In this document: positions 30,297 through 39,582 of the stretch, in pieces
How the letters are laid out: every line of letters begins with the position of its first letter
Position numbering within the stretch: position 1 is the stretch's first letter
Assembly (NCBI RefSeq): GCF_003052605.1
Contig: NZ_QASO01000130.1
Location: 1 to 64,000, forward strand
Direction: 5' to 3'
Length of the DNA stretch: 64,000 nt
Origin: Ectopseudomonas oleovorans
Lineage (GTDB): Bacteria; Pseudomonadota; Gammaproteobacteria; Pseudomonadales; Pseudomonadaceae
The notes under the pieces: model-generated
Seen by the model: the letters and a program-made list of their open reading frames with translations, nothing else
The model's database searches: none
What the model was told of the DNA's origin: nothing
Made by a program: the position numbers and the translations under genes

Positions 30297-30857
30297 CCTC
30301 ACTGCCGAATAGGCAGCTCAGAAATCGGCCAGTTGCGCCTGCAGCTCGCGCTGGCGCCTCACTGCCGAATAGGCAGCTCAGAAAATCAAAACCACAAGTA
30401 GCCCAACGGCGAAAAGCCTCACTGCCGAATAGGCAGCTCAGAAATGGGACACCAAAAGCAGCGTCTACGGACGTGGCCTCACTGCCGAATAGGCAGCTCA
30501 GAAAATGCCTGGCTCTGGAACCAGGCCGGATCGACGCCTCACTGCCGAATAGGCAGCTCAGAAAACGTCCCACGCTTTCATCACCAGCTGGGTTTTCCTT
30601 CACTGCCGAGTAGGCAGCTCAGAAATGGTCGAATCCGCCCAGCTCTACGCCCCGCCCCTTCACTGCCGAGTAGGCAGCTCAGAAATTCATGTGCGCGGCG
30701 CGTGGCTTGATCTTCTCCTTCACTGCCGAGTAGGCAGCTCAGAAAAAACGATCCTGGCTGTCCTGAAGGCTGGTCTTCTTCACTGCCGAGTAGGCAGCTC
30801 AGAAATGCACGCAGAGGCCGAGTCGCTGCGGACTGAGCTTCACTGCCGTATAGGCAG
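30297..30857 (+). CRISPR. Type I-F CRISPR array 1 (10 repeats, 9 spacers)
   Basis: 28-bp repeats start at 30297, 30357, 30417, 30477, 30537, 30598, 30658, 30718, 30778 and 30838. Spacers are 32 bp, except the fifth (33 bp). All keep the CTGCC/GGCAG stem cut by Cas6f. Repeats 1-5 share CCTCACTGCCGAATAGG, repeats 6-9 share CTTCACTGCCGAGTAGG, and the last has GCCGTATAGG and a decayed 3' end (CAGCCCGCC). The decayed repeat marks the leader-distal end, so the array reads left to right with its leader before 30297. It ends 62 bp before cas1. Confidence 0.97.
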
Positions 30858-30919
30858 CCCGCCACTTGGCAGCCACAAGCAAAAGGGCTTAACTGCCAGC
30901 ATTGTTTCAGGAGCCCCTC

Positions 30920-31888
30920 ATGGACGACATCAGCCCCTCCGACCTCAAGACCATCCTCCATTCCAAACGCGCCAACCTCTACTACCTGCAGCACTGCCGG
31001 GTGCTGGTCAACGGTGGGCGGGTGGAGTACGTCACCGATGCCGGCAAGCAGTCGCTGTACTGGAATATCCCCATCGCCAACACCACCACTATCCTCCTCG
31101 GCACCGGCACCTCGATCACCCAGGCGGCGATGCGTGAGCTGGCCAAGGCCGGCGTGCTGGTGGGTTTCTGTGGCGGTGGCGGCACACCGCTGTTCTCGGC
31201 CAACGAGATGGACGTGGAGGTCGCCTGGTTCTCGCCGCAGAGCGAGTACCGCCCCACCGAGTACCTGCAGAAGTGGGTAGGGTTCTGGTTCGATGACGGC
31301 AAGCGCCTGGAGGCGGCCAAAGCCTTTCAACTGGCGCGCCTGCAACGTATCCGCCAGGGCTGGCTGCATAGCCGGCCCTTGAAGGATGCCGGCTTCCAGG
31401 TCGACGCCACTGCCCTGGAAAATGCCCTCGATGCCTCGCAGCGCGCCATCATGGCGGCACCGGATAACACCTTCCTGCTTACTGAAGAGGCCCGCCTGAG
31501 CAAGCAACTGTTCGCCCTCGCCGCCCGTGCCGTCAGCTATGGCGACTTCACCCGCGCCAAGCACGGCTCCGGCGGCGACCCGGCCAACCGTTTTCTCGAC
31601 CACGGTAATTACCTGGCCTACGGCCTGGCCGCCAGCGCCACCTGGGTGCTCGGCATCCCTCATGGCCTGGCCGTGCTGCACGGCAAGACGCGGCGCGGCG
31701 GCCTGGTGTTCGACGTGGCCGACCTGGTCAAGGACGCGACCATCCTGCCGCAAGCTTTCGTCAGCGCCGTGCGCGGCGACGAGGAACAGGAGTTTCGCCA
31801 GGCCTGCATCGAAAACCTCACCCGTGGCGAGTCACTGGACTTCATGATCGACACCCTCAAGGCCGTGGCCGAGCAGGTTGGCGCATGA
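30920..31888 (+). CDS. cas1: CRISPR-associated endonuclease Cas1 (type I-F)
   Basis: A 322-residue Cas1, the integrase that inserts new spacers. The N-terminal beta domain begins LKTILHSKRANLYYLQHCRVLVN. The C-terminal helical domain carries the metal ligands Glu in LLTEEARLSKQLF, His in GIPHGLAVLHGK and Asp in GLVFDVADLVKD. The ATG at 30920 follows CAGGAG. The gene overlaps cas2-3 by 4 bp (ATGA). In type I-F, Cas1 works as a complex with the Cas2-3 fusion. Confidence 0.97.
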   Translation: MDDISPSDLKTILHSKRANLYYLQHCRVLVNGGRVEYVTDAGKQSLYWNIPIANTTTILLGTGTSITQAAMRELAKAGVLVGFCGGGGTPLFSANEMDVEVAWFSPQSEYRPTEYLQKWVGFWFDDGKRLEAAKAFQLARLQRIRQGWLHSRPLKDAGFQVDATALENALDASQRAIMAAPDNTFLLTEEARLSKQLFALAARAVSYGDFTRAKHGSGGDPANRFLDHGNYLAYGLAASATWVLGIPHGLAVLHGKTRRGGLVFDVADLVKDATILPQAFVSAVRGDEEQEFRQACIENLTRGESLDFMIDTLKAVAEQVGA

Positions 31889-34800
31889 ATGTGCTGCTGA
31901 TCGCCCAGTGCGACAAACGCGCCCTGGTGGAGAGCCGGCGCATCCTCGACCAGTTCGCCGAGCGCCGCGGCGAGCGCACCTGGCAAACGCCGATCACCCA
32001 GGCCGGGCTGGATACCCTGCGCAAGCTGTTGAAGAAGAGCGCCAGGCGCAATACCGCCGTGGCCTGCCACTGGATCCGCGGCAAGGATCACAGCGAACTG
32101 CTGTGGATAGTCGGCGATGCCAGCCGCTTCAACGCTCAGGGCGCGGTGCCGACCAACAGCACCCGCCGCGACGTATTGCGCAAGGATGACGAGAACGACT
32201 GGCACAGCGCCGAGGATCTTCACCTGCTCAGCACCCTGGCCGCGCTACTGCATGATCTGGGCAAAGCCAGCCTGGCCTTCCAGAATCGCCTCAAACCTGG
32301 CGCGCCCATGGAGCGCAACCTGTATCGCCACGAATGGACATCGCTGCGTCTGTTCCAGGCCTTCGTCGGCAACGACGACGACCCGACCTGGCTGGCGCGC
32401 CTGGCCAACCCCAGCGAGCAGGATGACGCCAGCTGGTTGAGCCGCCTGCAACGCGACGGCCTCGACCCCGACTGCGACAAGCCCTTTCGCCACCTACCGC
32501 CCCTGGCCGCCGCCCTGGCCTGGCTGGTACTGACCCATCACCGCCTGCCCCTGATGCCCAGCGAGGACACGCGCCTGGGCAGCAAGATCCGCCACTTCCA
32601 GCTGGGCATGCTGAAGAACCTGCCAGGAGATATCGACGCCAGCTGGAACGAGCACTGCACCACCCAGGACAGGGCGCAGATCGAACCTTACTGGCACTTC
32701 CCCCACGGCCTGCCCGTGACCACCGAGCGCTGGCGCAAACGGGCCAGCAAGCAGGCCCAACGTCTGCTCGCCCTACTGCCACGCCGCCCACAGCGCGACT
32801 GGCTAGGCAGCCCCTACCTGATGCACCTGGCACGCCTGAACCTGATGCTCGCCGACCACCACTATTCCAGCCTCACCGGCCCAGGCCGGGTGCAGGGCGA
32901 GGCGGGCTATCCGCTGTGGGCCAATACCGAGCGCAAAAGCGGCAAGTTCAACCAGGGCCTCGACGAACATCTGCTGGGGGTCGAGGCCAATGCCGGGCTG
33001 ATCGGCCATCGCCTGACCGACTTCGAGCGCAGCCTGCCACGCCTGAGCCGGCACAAGGGCTTGAAGAAGCGCAGCGGCAACGAACGCTTTCGTTGGCAGG
33101 ACAAGGCCTTCGACCTGGCCGCCGGCATGCGCGAACAGGCTGCTCGGCACGGTGCGTTCATCGTCAATATGGCCTCCACCGGTTGCGGCAAGACCCTGGG
33201 CAATGCACGCATCATGTATGCCCTGAGCGACCCCGAGCGCGGCATGCGCTGTGCCTTCGCCCTTGGCCTGCGCAGCCTGACCCTGCAAACCGGGCGCGCC
33301 TTCCGCCAACGCCTTCGACTGGACGAGGATGACCTGGCCATTCGCGTCGGTGGCGCGGCCAACAGTACCTTGTTCGAGCACCAGCAGGCGCTCGCCGAAC
33401 GCAGCGGCTCGGCCTCCAGCCAGGCACTGTTCGAAGACGATGGTCATGTACGCTTCGACGGCAATGTGGACGCCCATCCGCTGCTCAACAAGGTGATCCA
33501 CGAACCCCAGGTGCGCGCCCTGCTGATCGCGCCGGTACTGGTCTGCACCATCGACCACCTGACCCCTGCCACCGAGAGTCAGCGCGGCGGGCGACAGATA
33601 GCGCCCATGTTGCGCCTGATGAGCGGCGACCTGGTGCTCGACGAGCCGGACGATTTCGATATCGCCGACCTGCCTGCCCTGGCGCGTCTGGTGCATTGGG
33701 CCGGGCTGCTGGGCAGCCGCGTGCTACTGTCCTCAGCCACCCTGCCGCCCGCCCTGACCCAGGGTTTGTTCGAGGCCTATCGCGCCGGGCGTGTCGAGTA
33801 TCAGCATCATCGTGGCGAACGCCCTGGCGAGCTGCCGGCCATCGCCTGTGCCTGGGTCGATGAACAGCGACAAAGCCGCCTGGACTGTAGCGACAGCGCC
33901 AGTTTCAGCGCCGCCCACCTGGACTTCGCCCAACGCCGCCACGCCTGGCTCGCGACGCAGCCCACGCGCCGCCAGGCGCAACTGCTGCCGCTGCGCTTTG
34001 CCAGCCAGCGCCCGGAGGAGATTCGCCAGGCTTTCGCCGAGCAGATACTGACCGCCGCCCGCAGCCTGCACGACACCAACGCCACAACCGACCCGCACAG
34101 CGGCAAGCGCGTAAGCTTCGGCATGGTACGCATGGCCAATATCGAGCCCCTGTTCGATGTGGCCCTGGCGTTGTTCCGTCTGGGTGCGGCCGCCGGCACG
34201 CGGATTCACCTGTGCGTCTACCACTCGCAATTTCCTTTGCTGCTGCGCTCGGCCATCGAGAGTCGGCTGGATGCCACCCTCAAACGTGAGCAGCCCGATG
34301 CGGTATTCGCACTGCCGGAGATTCGCCAACGCCTGGAGCGCTTCGACGAGCCGGAGCAGCTGTTTATCGTGCTCGGCTCGCCGGTCACCGAAGTGGGCCG
34401 CGACCATGATTACGACTGGGCACTGGTCGAACCCTCCTCCATGCGCTCGCTGATCCAGTTGGCCGGGCGCGTGCGGCGCCATCGCCCCGAGCCCTGGAGC
34501 ACAACCAATGTGCAGATATTCGACAGCAACCTGCGCCATGCCGAACGGCGCGACCAGCCAGCTTTCTGCAAACCCGGTTTCGAGACGGAACACCCCTGGC
34601 GGCTGAACAGCCATCGTCTGGACAGGCTGCTGGAAGCCGAGCAATACCAACGGATCGACGCCCGCCCGCGCATTCTCGAACGCCCCGCGCCACTGGATGC
34701 CAAGGGCAACCTGGTCGATCTGGAACACGCGCGCCTGCAAGGCTGGATGCTGCAACCCGCCGCACCCGACCCGGCCACGCTGTCAGAGCGCGAACGGCGG

Positions 34801-35235
34801 CGGCAAAGCAGCCAGCCGCGTGAAATGAATGCCCATGACGGCTGGAGCCAGCCGCTGTTGCACCTCACGGCCCTGGCCCAGCAGCAACAACCCTTTCGCC
34901 TCGACACCCAGCCAAAGGTCGAGCTGATCTTGCTGCCGGACGAAGACGATGAGGATTACCAGCTACACCGCATCGACCCCGGCCAGCGCCGCTACGAGCA
35001 AATCTACGTGCCGGTGGAAAACAGCCTGCACCAGCGCATCGCCGACAGCGAACTGGCCGGACCGCGCATCAGCCCCTGGGGTGCTACCGACTACCTCCAG
35101 GCCTTGTCTGAACTGGCACAGGAGCTGGACATGAGTCTGGAGGGCTGCGCCAAGCGCCTCGGCACCGTCAGTCTGCCCGAGAGCGAGCGAGGCTGGCGCT
35201 TTCACCCCGCGCTGGGCTTTGCCAAACGCAGGTGA
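31885..35235 (+). CDS. cas3: Cas2-Cas3 fusion helicase-nuclease (type I-F)
   Basis: An 1116-residue fusion typical of type I-F. Residues 1-~95 are Cas2 (MNVLLIAQCDKRALVESRRIL). The HD nuclease starts near residue 118 with ALLHDLGKASLAFQNRL (His123-Asp124) and later LTHHRLP. The helicase has Walker A STGCGKT (about 430-436), the DExD-type box LVLDEPDD (about 585), motif III LLSSATLPP and motif VI QLAGRVRRHR (about 858-867). All catalytic motifs look intact. It degrades DNA recruited by the Csy complex and takes part in adaptation with Cas1. Confidence 0.97.
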   Translation: MNVLLIAQCDKRALVESRRILDQFAERRGERTWQTPITQAGLDTLRKLLKKSARRNTAVACHWIRGKDHSELLWIVGDASRFNAQGAVPTNSTRRDVLRKDDENDWHSAEDLHLLSTLAALLHDLGKASLAFQNRLKPGAPMERNLYRHEWTSLRLFQAFVGNDDDPTWLARLANPSEQDDASWLSRLQRDGLDPDCDKPFRHLPPLAAALAWLVLTHHRLPLMPSEDTRLGSKIRHFQLGMLKNLPGDIDASWNEHCTTQDRAQIEPYWHFPHGLPVTTERWRKRASKQAQRLLALLPRRPQRDWLGSPYLMHLARLNLMLADHHYSSLTGPGRVQGEAGYPLWANTERKSGKFNQGLDEHLLGVEANAGLIGHRLTDFERSLPRLSRHKGLKKRSGNERFRWQDKAFDLAAGMREQAARHGAFIVNMASTGCGKTLGNARIMYALSDPERGMRCAFALGLRSLTLQTGRAFRQRLRLDEDDLAIRVGGAANSTLFEHQQALAERSGSASSQALFEDDGHVRFDGNVDAHPLLNKVIHEPQVRALLIAPVLVCTIDHLTPATESQRGGRQIAPMLRLMSGDLVLDEPDDFDIADLPALARLVHWAGLLGSRVLLSSATLPPALTQGLFEAYRAGRVEYQHHRGERPGELPAIACAWVDEQRQSRLDCSDSASFSAAHLDFAQRRHAWLATQPTRRQAQLLPLRFASQRPEEIRQAFAEQILTAARSLHDTNATTDPHSGKRVSFGMVRMANIEPLFDVALALFRLGAAAGTRIHLCVYHSQFPLLLRSAIESRLDATLKREQPDAVFALPEIRQRLERFDEPEQLFIVLGSPVTEVGRDHDYDWALVEPSSMRSLIQLAGRVRRHRPEPWSTTNVQIFDSNLRHAERRDQPAFCKPGFETEHPWRLNSHRLDRLLEAEQYQRIDARPRILERPAPLDAKGNLVDLEHARLQGWMLQPAAPDPATLSERERRRQSSQPREMNAHDGWSQPLLHLTALAQQQQPFRLDTQPKVELILLPDEDDEDYQLHRIDPGQRRYEQIYVPVENSLHQRIADSELAGPRISPWGATDYLQALSELAQELDMSLEGCAKRLGTVSLPESERGWRFHPALGFAKRR

Positions 35236-35278
35236 GATTCCCCTACACCCTGCGCGGCGTGTAGCAGGGCTACAGCAT

Positions 35279-35334
35279 CGCGGCTAAAGCCCCTCCCACA
35301 GCATTGAAGACCTGTGGGAGGGGCTTTAGCCGCG
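35279..35334. repeat. 22-bp inverted repeat after cas2-3
   Basis: Arms at 35279-35300 and 35313-35334 are perfectly complementary (CGCGGCTAAAGCCCCTCCC at the start of the left arm). The same sequence occurs at 50967-51022. It separates convergent cas3 and hipA and probably terminates both. Confidence 0.8.
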
Positions 35335-35366
35335 ACTCCGTTGGGTAGGAACCGTGATGTCAGCAG

Positions 35367-36632
35367 CTAACTATCAATCCGAAAATCCCCATGCAGCGCC
35401 CGCCAGTGCTCACGCAATACGGCCTTGTGCGCCTCATGCATGGGGCTATCGCGCAGGGCTGCCGGCCATAGCGCGCGAGCCTTATCGATGGCGGCCTTGA
35501 GGTTGTAGAGAATCGGCGACTCCGGCAGATCCGCGCGCTTGGCCCAACGCCGGAAGTGCTCGAGCGATACCTCATACCACTGCTTGGTCTGCGCCATGTT
35601 CAGCGCGTAGTGCTGCTCGGCAGGGATATAGGCCTTGGTGAAGAGGATGTCGTAGGCCGGCGACAGCACCGGGTTCACGCCATCGGGATAGAGAATGCTC
35701 CAGTTCTTCAGATGCGCATCGCCGTTGCCCAACAGGATGTTGACCAGCAAGCGCACAGCCATCTGCACCACGTCACGCTGGCCGCTGTAGGTGTTCTGAT
35801 AGATCAGCCGGGCGATCTGTTCGTAACTGGCCCTCTGGTACTTGTCCGCCGCATAGGCGAACAGCACCTGGGCGAAGTCCTCGGCATGCACGCGCTTGCC
35901 CTCGGCCCGGTCGAAGCGGCGGATGCCATAGGCATAGCCTTCATCCGGCAGCTTGATCTGCGGCAGACGCTCGAGCTTGTCGAGTTCTACCAGACGGATT
36001 TCCGGTATATCCACGCCGGCCAGTGCCGCAAGGTGCATGCAGGTATATTCGTTGAGCGGTACATGATCATGCACCGTGGAGGGCGTCTTGATGATCCAGT
36101 CACCGGGCGCCGCCGTATCCCCCAATTGGTAACGGCCATCGCGCTGGTGCATGGAAAACTTCATCTGCACCCCGGCCAGGGAAAAATGCGCCACCCGGTC
36201 CACGGTAGCCACCGCCACTCGGTCGAGCCGCCCACGGTCACCGAAGGCCGCATCCGGGATAGCCTCGGCAGCAACCGGCTCGGCGATTAGCGCACCGGGC
36301 AGGTCGCCGCCCAGGTGTACCAACAGCGGGAACTCGTTGTGCTCATGGACCTTCAAGCGCTGGGCCAGCAGTTGGCGCAGCGCGCCTTCGGGCAGCAGGT
36401 TGCTCAGCAGCGGGTGCAACTGCATATTGGTCACCACCGGGAAACTCTTGCCAGCACGGGTCGCGAAAGTGGCCGGGTTGGCCAGTGACAGGGTCAGCGC
36501 GGGGCGGTTGGCATCCTCAACAAACGACGGCGCCAGCGACAACACCGTGCGGTTATGTGCATAGCCGGCCACGTAACCCACCAACTGCCCATGCAGCGTC
36601 AACCTGAGTGCCGAAACCTGCTCGCCGGCCAT
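35367..36632 (-). CDS. hipA: HipA-like serine/threonine kinase toxin
   Basis: A 421-residue HipA-family kinase. Visible features are the N-terminal beta domain (GQLVGYVAGY), the P-loop-like segment HFSLAGVQMKFS with Ser151 at the autophosphorylation site of E. coli HipA, the ATP-binding Lys182 (WIIKTPS), the catalytic loop LLGNGDAHLKNWS (Asp305, Asn310) and the metal-binding Asp328 (AYDIL). All key residues are present. E. coli HipA phosphorylates GltX and induces persistence; this target is unknown. The start overlaps the hipB stop by 1 nt (TGATG). It lies inside the cas locus, opposite to it. Confidence 0.93.
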   Translation of the reverse strand: MAGEQVSALRLTLHGQLVGYVAGYAHNRTVLSLAPSFVEDANRPALTLSLANPATFATRAGKSFPVVTNMQLHPLLSNLLPEGALRQLLAQRLKVHEHNEFPLLVHLGGDLPGALIAEPVAAEAIPDAAFGDRGRLDRVAVATVDRVAHFSLAGVQMKFSMHQRDGRYQLGDTAAPGDWIIKTPSTVHDHVPLNEYTCMHLAALAGVDIPEIRLVELDKLERLPQIKLPDEGYAYGIRRFDRAEGKRVHAEDFAQVLFAYAADKYQRASYEQIARLIYQNTYSGQRDVVQMAVRLLVNILLGNGDAHLKNWSILYPDGVNPVLSPAYDILFTKAYIPAEQHYALNMAQTKQWYEVSLEHFRRWAKRADLPESPILYNLKAAIDKARALWPAALRDSPMHEAHKAVLREHWRALHGDFRIDS

Positions 36633-36973
36633 CAGTCGTCACCCAGGTCTTGCCAGGGGTCTTCGATAGTTTCCTTGACGCCCGCACCAGGCGCAGACGA
36701 TGGCGAGCGATCCACGGCGTAGTTCTGTTGCGCCCTGGCGGGGCCGGCCTCCAGCAGTTGCTCGACCTGACGTGCCAGCTCCTTGGGGATCAGCATCAGC
36801 GTGGCGTCCAGGCCTTCGGCGATCTTGTCCAGGGTAGCCAGGCTGGGGTTACCGTCTTTCTCGATCTTGCCGTACTGCTGGCGATTCAACCCCACCCGCA
36901 ACGGCATATCCGTACCTTTCAGGCCAAGCTGCAGGCGTCGGCGTTTGATCTGGGTCAGCACTGTACTGCGCAT
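36632..36973 (-). CDS. hipB: HipB-like antitoxin and autorepressor
   Basis: A 113-residue protein with an HTH_3 (Xre/Cro-type) domain at about residues 5-60 (IKRRRLQLGLKGTDMPLRVG, LNRQQYGKIEKDGNPSLATLDKIAEGL) and an acidic C-terminal tail ending DPWQDLGDD. It would neutralise HipA and repress the operon. The ATG at 36973 is preceded by GAGGTAG. It is divergent from csy1, and the region between them is rich in inverted repeats that suit a dimeric repressor. Confidence 0.9.
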   Translation of the reverse strand: MRSTVLTQIKRRRLQLGLKGTDMPLRVGLNRQQYGKIEKDGNPSLATLDKIAEGLDATLMLIPKELARQVEQLLEAGPARAQQNYAVDRSPSSAPGAGVKETIEDPWQDLGDD

Positions 36974-37221
36974 GGGCTACCTCACTCGCTCTATCCAGAG
37001 TGCAGCATATAAGGCTCTATTGGATAAAAAGAGCCTTATATGCTGCAAATAAATCTACTTGAAGCTTATGAGCTTCACTAGTATTTATTTGCAGTATAAA
37101 TGCTGCTTTTAAAGCTAATGCAGCATAAAAGGCTCAATGCTCTGGATCAGACGGGCAGTCAAGATTAGTGGCAAAACAATGCTACTTTTTGTGTTGCCTC
37201 CCAGCATAAGGATTTGTCGCT
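36974..37221. promoter_or_regulatory. hipB/csy1 divergent control region with repeated operators
   Basis: A strikingly AT-rich 248 bp. TGCAGCATATAAGGCTC (37001-37017) and its exact complement (37031-37047) form a 17-bp perfect inverted repeat. A second inverted repeat of 24-bp arms (37043-37066 and 37071-37094) is nearly perfect. TGCAGCATAAAAGGCTC recurs at 37119-37135, with a degenerate reversed half near 37095-37108. This looks like three or four binding sites for one dimeric regulator, most simply HipB. Both the hipBA and the csy promoters must lie here or overlap it. Confidence 0.75.
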
Positions 37222-38583
37222 ATGCACAGCCCTTCCCCTGGCCGACGACAGGCCATCCGCAGCCTGATCGAGCGCTTTATCGCCGAGCGTCTGACCACCA
37301 AGCTCGAAGGCCTGGCCGATGATGACCCCAAGCGCGCCACCCTGCTTGCCCAATTCGCCCCGGACGTATGGCTGGAAGATGCCGCTCGCCGCGCCGGGCA
37401 GATCCAGGCGGTGACGCATACGCTCAAAGCCATTCACCCGGACGCCAAGGGCACCAACCTATATTGTTTGCCGAACAGCTTGCCGCAACATGCGCTGGTC
37501 GGCAGCCATTGCCTGGGCGACGACTTTGCCGGCGATGTGGTGGGCAATGCCGCCGCGCTGGATGTCTACAAGCTGCTCAAGCTGGAGCACGACGGCCAGA
37601 CACTGCTCGACCTGCTGCTGGCCGCAGATGCCGATGCCATTGCCGCGCTGCATACAGATGACGAGCAGGCCCGGAGTCTGGCCGCAGCCTTTACCGGCAT
37701 CACCCGCGCGCGCGACGGCCTGGCCTCCCACACCTACGGCAAGCAGCTGTACTGGCTGGTCGGCGATGATCCGCGCAACGATGAGCACTACCATCTGCTC
37801 GCCCCGCTGTATGCCAGCTCGCTGGCGCATCGGGTGTATCAGGAGATCCAGGCCGACCGCTTCGGCGAGCCGGCCAAGGAAGCGCGCCAGGCACGACGCG
37901 ACAATCAGTTTCACCCTGGCGTGATCCACGAATACCCCGACCTGGCCGTGCAGAAGCTCGGCGGCACCAAACCGCAGAACATCTCCCAGCTCAACAGCGA
38001 ACGGCGTGGCGACAACTACCTGCTCGCCTCCCTGCCGCCAAGCTGGCAGCCGCGCGATGTGCGCCTGCCGATCCGTACCCGTGACGGTTCGATTTTCCCC
38101 GCTTTCGGCCAGCGCCCGGCAGTGGCCGAACTGGTGCGCACCCTGCGCGACTTTCTGCTCAGCGGCCCACCAGCGAACGTGCACACCCGCAACAGCCGCG
38201 ATGAACTGCTCACCGAGCTGATCGACGAATTGCTGTTGTACGCCGTCGAGCTTTGGGCCTTCGAGCCCGGCTGGTCGGCCAAGCCCGAGTGCAACCTCAA
38301 CCGCGCCGAGCAGCTGTGGCTGGATTTCCGCCGCGCCGAGCACGACGCCATCTTCGCCAGCGAATGGCGACGCATGGAGTGGCTCACGGAAATTCGCGAG
38401 CGCTTCGCCAACTGGCTCAATGCGCGGCTGGTCAGCAAGCTTTCGGTCGGTGATGTGGAAAACAGCTACTGGGCCAAACAGGCCGGCAGCAATGCCCTGT
38501 GGCTCGACCTCGACTGGCTGAACCGGGCCTGGGTCGAACAATTCGAGCGCGAGCAACGCGACCTGGAGGCCGAACATGAGTGA
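37222..38583 (+). CDS. csy1: Type I-F Csy complex subunit Csy1 (Cas8f)
   Basis: A 453-residue large subunit of the I-F interference complex, which helps recognise the PAM and binds the 5' end of the crRNA with Csy2. Recognisable family segments include the N-terminal IRSLIERFIAERLTTKLEGL and the central LGGTKPQNISQLNSERRGDNYLLASLPP. The ATG at 37222 has AAGGA upstream. It begins the csy operon and overlaps csy2 by 8 bp. It is slightly longer than the P. aeruginosa protein. Confidence 0.95.
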   Translation: MHSPSPGRRQAIRSLIERFIAERLTTKLEGLADDDPKRATLLAQFAPDVWLEDAARRAGQIQAVTHTLKAIHPDAKGTNLYCLPNSLPQHALVGSHCLGDDFAGDVVGNAAALDVYKLLKLEHDGQTLLDLLLAADADAIAALHTDDEQARSLAAAFTGITRARDGLASHTYGKQLYWLVGDDPRNDEHYHLLAPLYASSLAHRVYQEIQADRFGEPAKEARQARRDNQFHPGVIHEYPDLAVQKLGGTKPQNISQLNSERRGDNYLLASLPPSWQPRDVRLPIRTRDGSIFPAFGQRPAVAELVRTLRDFLLSGPPANVHTRNSRDELLTELIDELLLYAVELWAFEPGWSAKPECNLNRAEQLWLDFRRAEHDAIFASEWRRMEWLTEIRERFANWLNARLVSKLSVGDVENSYWAKQAGSNALWLDLDWLNRAWVEQFEREQRDLEAEHE

Positions 38584-39577
38584 GCTGCCCACCTCCAACG
38601 GCCTGCTGATCGTCCCCCACCTGCGGGTGCAGAACGCCAACGCCATTTCCAGCCCGCTGACCTGGGGCTTCCCCGCCATCAGCGCCTTTATCGGCCTGAT
38701 GCAGGCCGTCGAACGCAAGCTCGAGGGTCGCTTCGCTCTGATGTTCGACAGCGTCGGGGTGGTCTGCCATAGCCATGACACCCAGGTCACCGGGGGCTAT
38801 CAACGCGCCTTCCGCCTGACCCGCAACCCGGTCAACGAGCGCGGTGAAACCGCCGCCATCGTCGAAGAGGGGCGCATCCACCTGGATATCACGCTGATCT
38901 TCGGCGTCAGCGGCTATAGCGAAGACGGCCAGCCAGACCCGGTGCAGGGCGACTGGCAAAAGCGCCGCACGATCGCCGCTGAAATCGCAAATCTGCTGGG
39001 CAGCATGCGTATCGCCGGCGGTAGCGTGTTCCTCGATCCGCAGCACCAGCCGGTACTGGAGCCATTGGCACAAGGCGAGGAGCGCAGCAAGCAGTTCCGC
39101 CGCCTGCGTCGCCGCTGGTTGCCGGGCTTCGCCCTGGTCAGCCGCGACGACCTGCTACAGACCCACCTGCAACATCTGCAGGCCGACAACGCCAGCGCCG
39201 ATCTGCTCGATGGCTGGCTCGACCTTTCACGCCTGAACCTGCGCGCCCAGGAAGCCCGCCCGGCCAGCGAAAGCCAGCCTGCCAAAGTCGAGTGGCGCGC
39301 CCAGCGCGTAATGCCCAACGGCTGGCTGGTGCCGATCCCGGTCGGCTATGGCGCCCTCGGCCCAATGCAAGCCGCCGGCAGCGTGGCCAACGCGCGGGAC
39401 GGACAAACCCCGCTGCGTTTCGTTGAAAGCCTCTACTCCATCGGCCAATGGCTCAGCCCGCACCGGCTGCGCGATGTCGATGACCTGCTCTGGTACGCCA
39501 GCGCCGATCCCCAGGCCGGCCTGTACCGCTGCCACAACCTCTACAGCCAAACCCTCTGCACTGATGACATGGAGTGA
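38576..39577 (+). CDS. csy2: Type I-F Csy complex subunit Csy2 (Cas5f)
   Basis: A 333-residue Cas5-type RAMP subunit that pairs with Csy1 at the crRNA 5' handle. The N-terminus [32 protein letters not shown] and the C-terminal [12 protein letters not shown] segment are typical. It overlaps csy1 by 8 bp and ends 5 bp before the csy3 ATG. Confidence 0.95.
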   Translation: MSELPTSNGLLIVPHLRVQNANAISSPLTWGFPAISAFIGLMQAVERKLEGRFALMFDSVGVVCHSHDTQVTGGYQRAFRLTRNPVNERGETAAIVEEGRIHLDITLIFGVSGYSEDGQPDPVQGDWQKRRTIAAEIANLLGSMRIAGGSVFLDPQHQPVLEPLAQGEERSKQFRRLRRRWLPGFALVSRDDLLQTHLQHLQADNASADLLDGWLDLSRLNLRAQEARPASESQPAKVEWRAQRVMPNGWLVPIPVGYGALGPMQAAGSVANARDGQTPLRFVESLYSIGQWLSPHRLRDVDDLLWYASADPQAGLYRCHNLYSQTLCTDDME

Positions 39578-39582
39578 CCATC

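Noticed and set aside
30142-30710. Frames with repeated FLSCLFGSE or SLPNRQLR across CRISPR array 1
   Set aside because: The same artefact of translating CRISPR repeats.
30297-30857. Array 1 as a decayed, non-functional pseudo-array
   Set aside because: The Csy4 stem is intact in all repeats, so it can probably still be transcribed and processed; only its capacity for new spacers is doubted.
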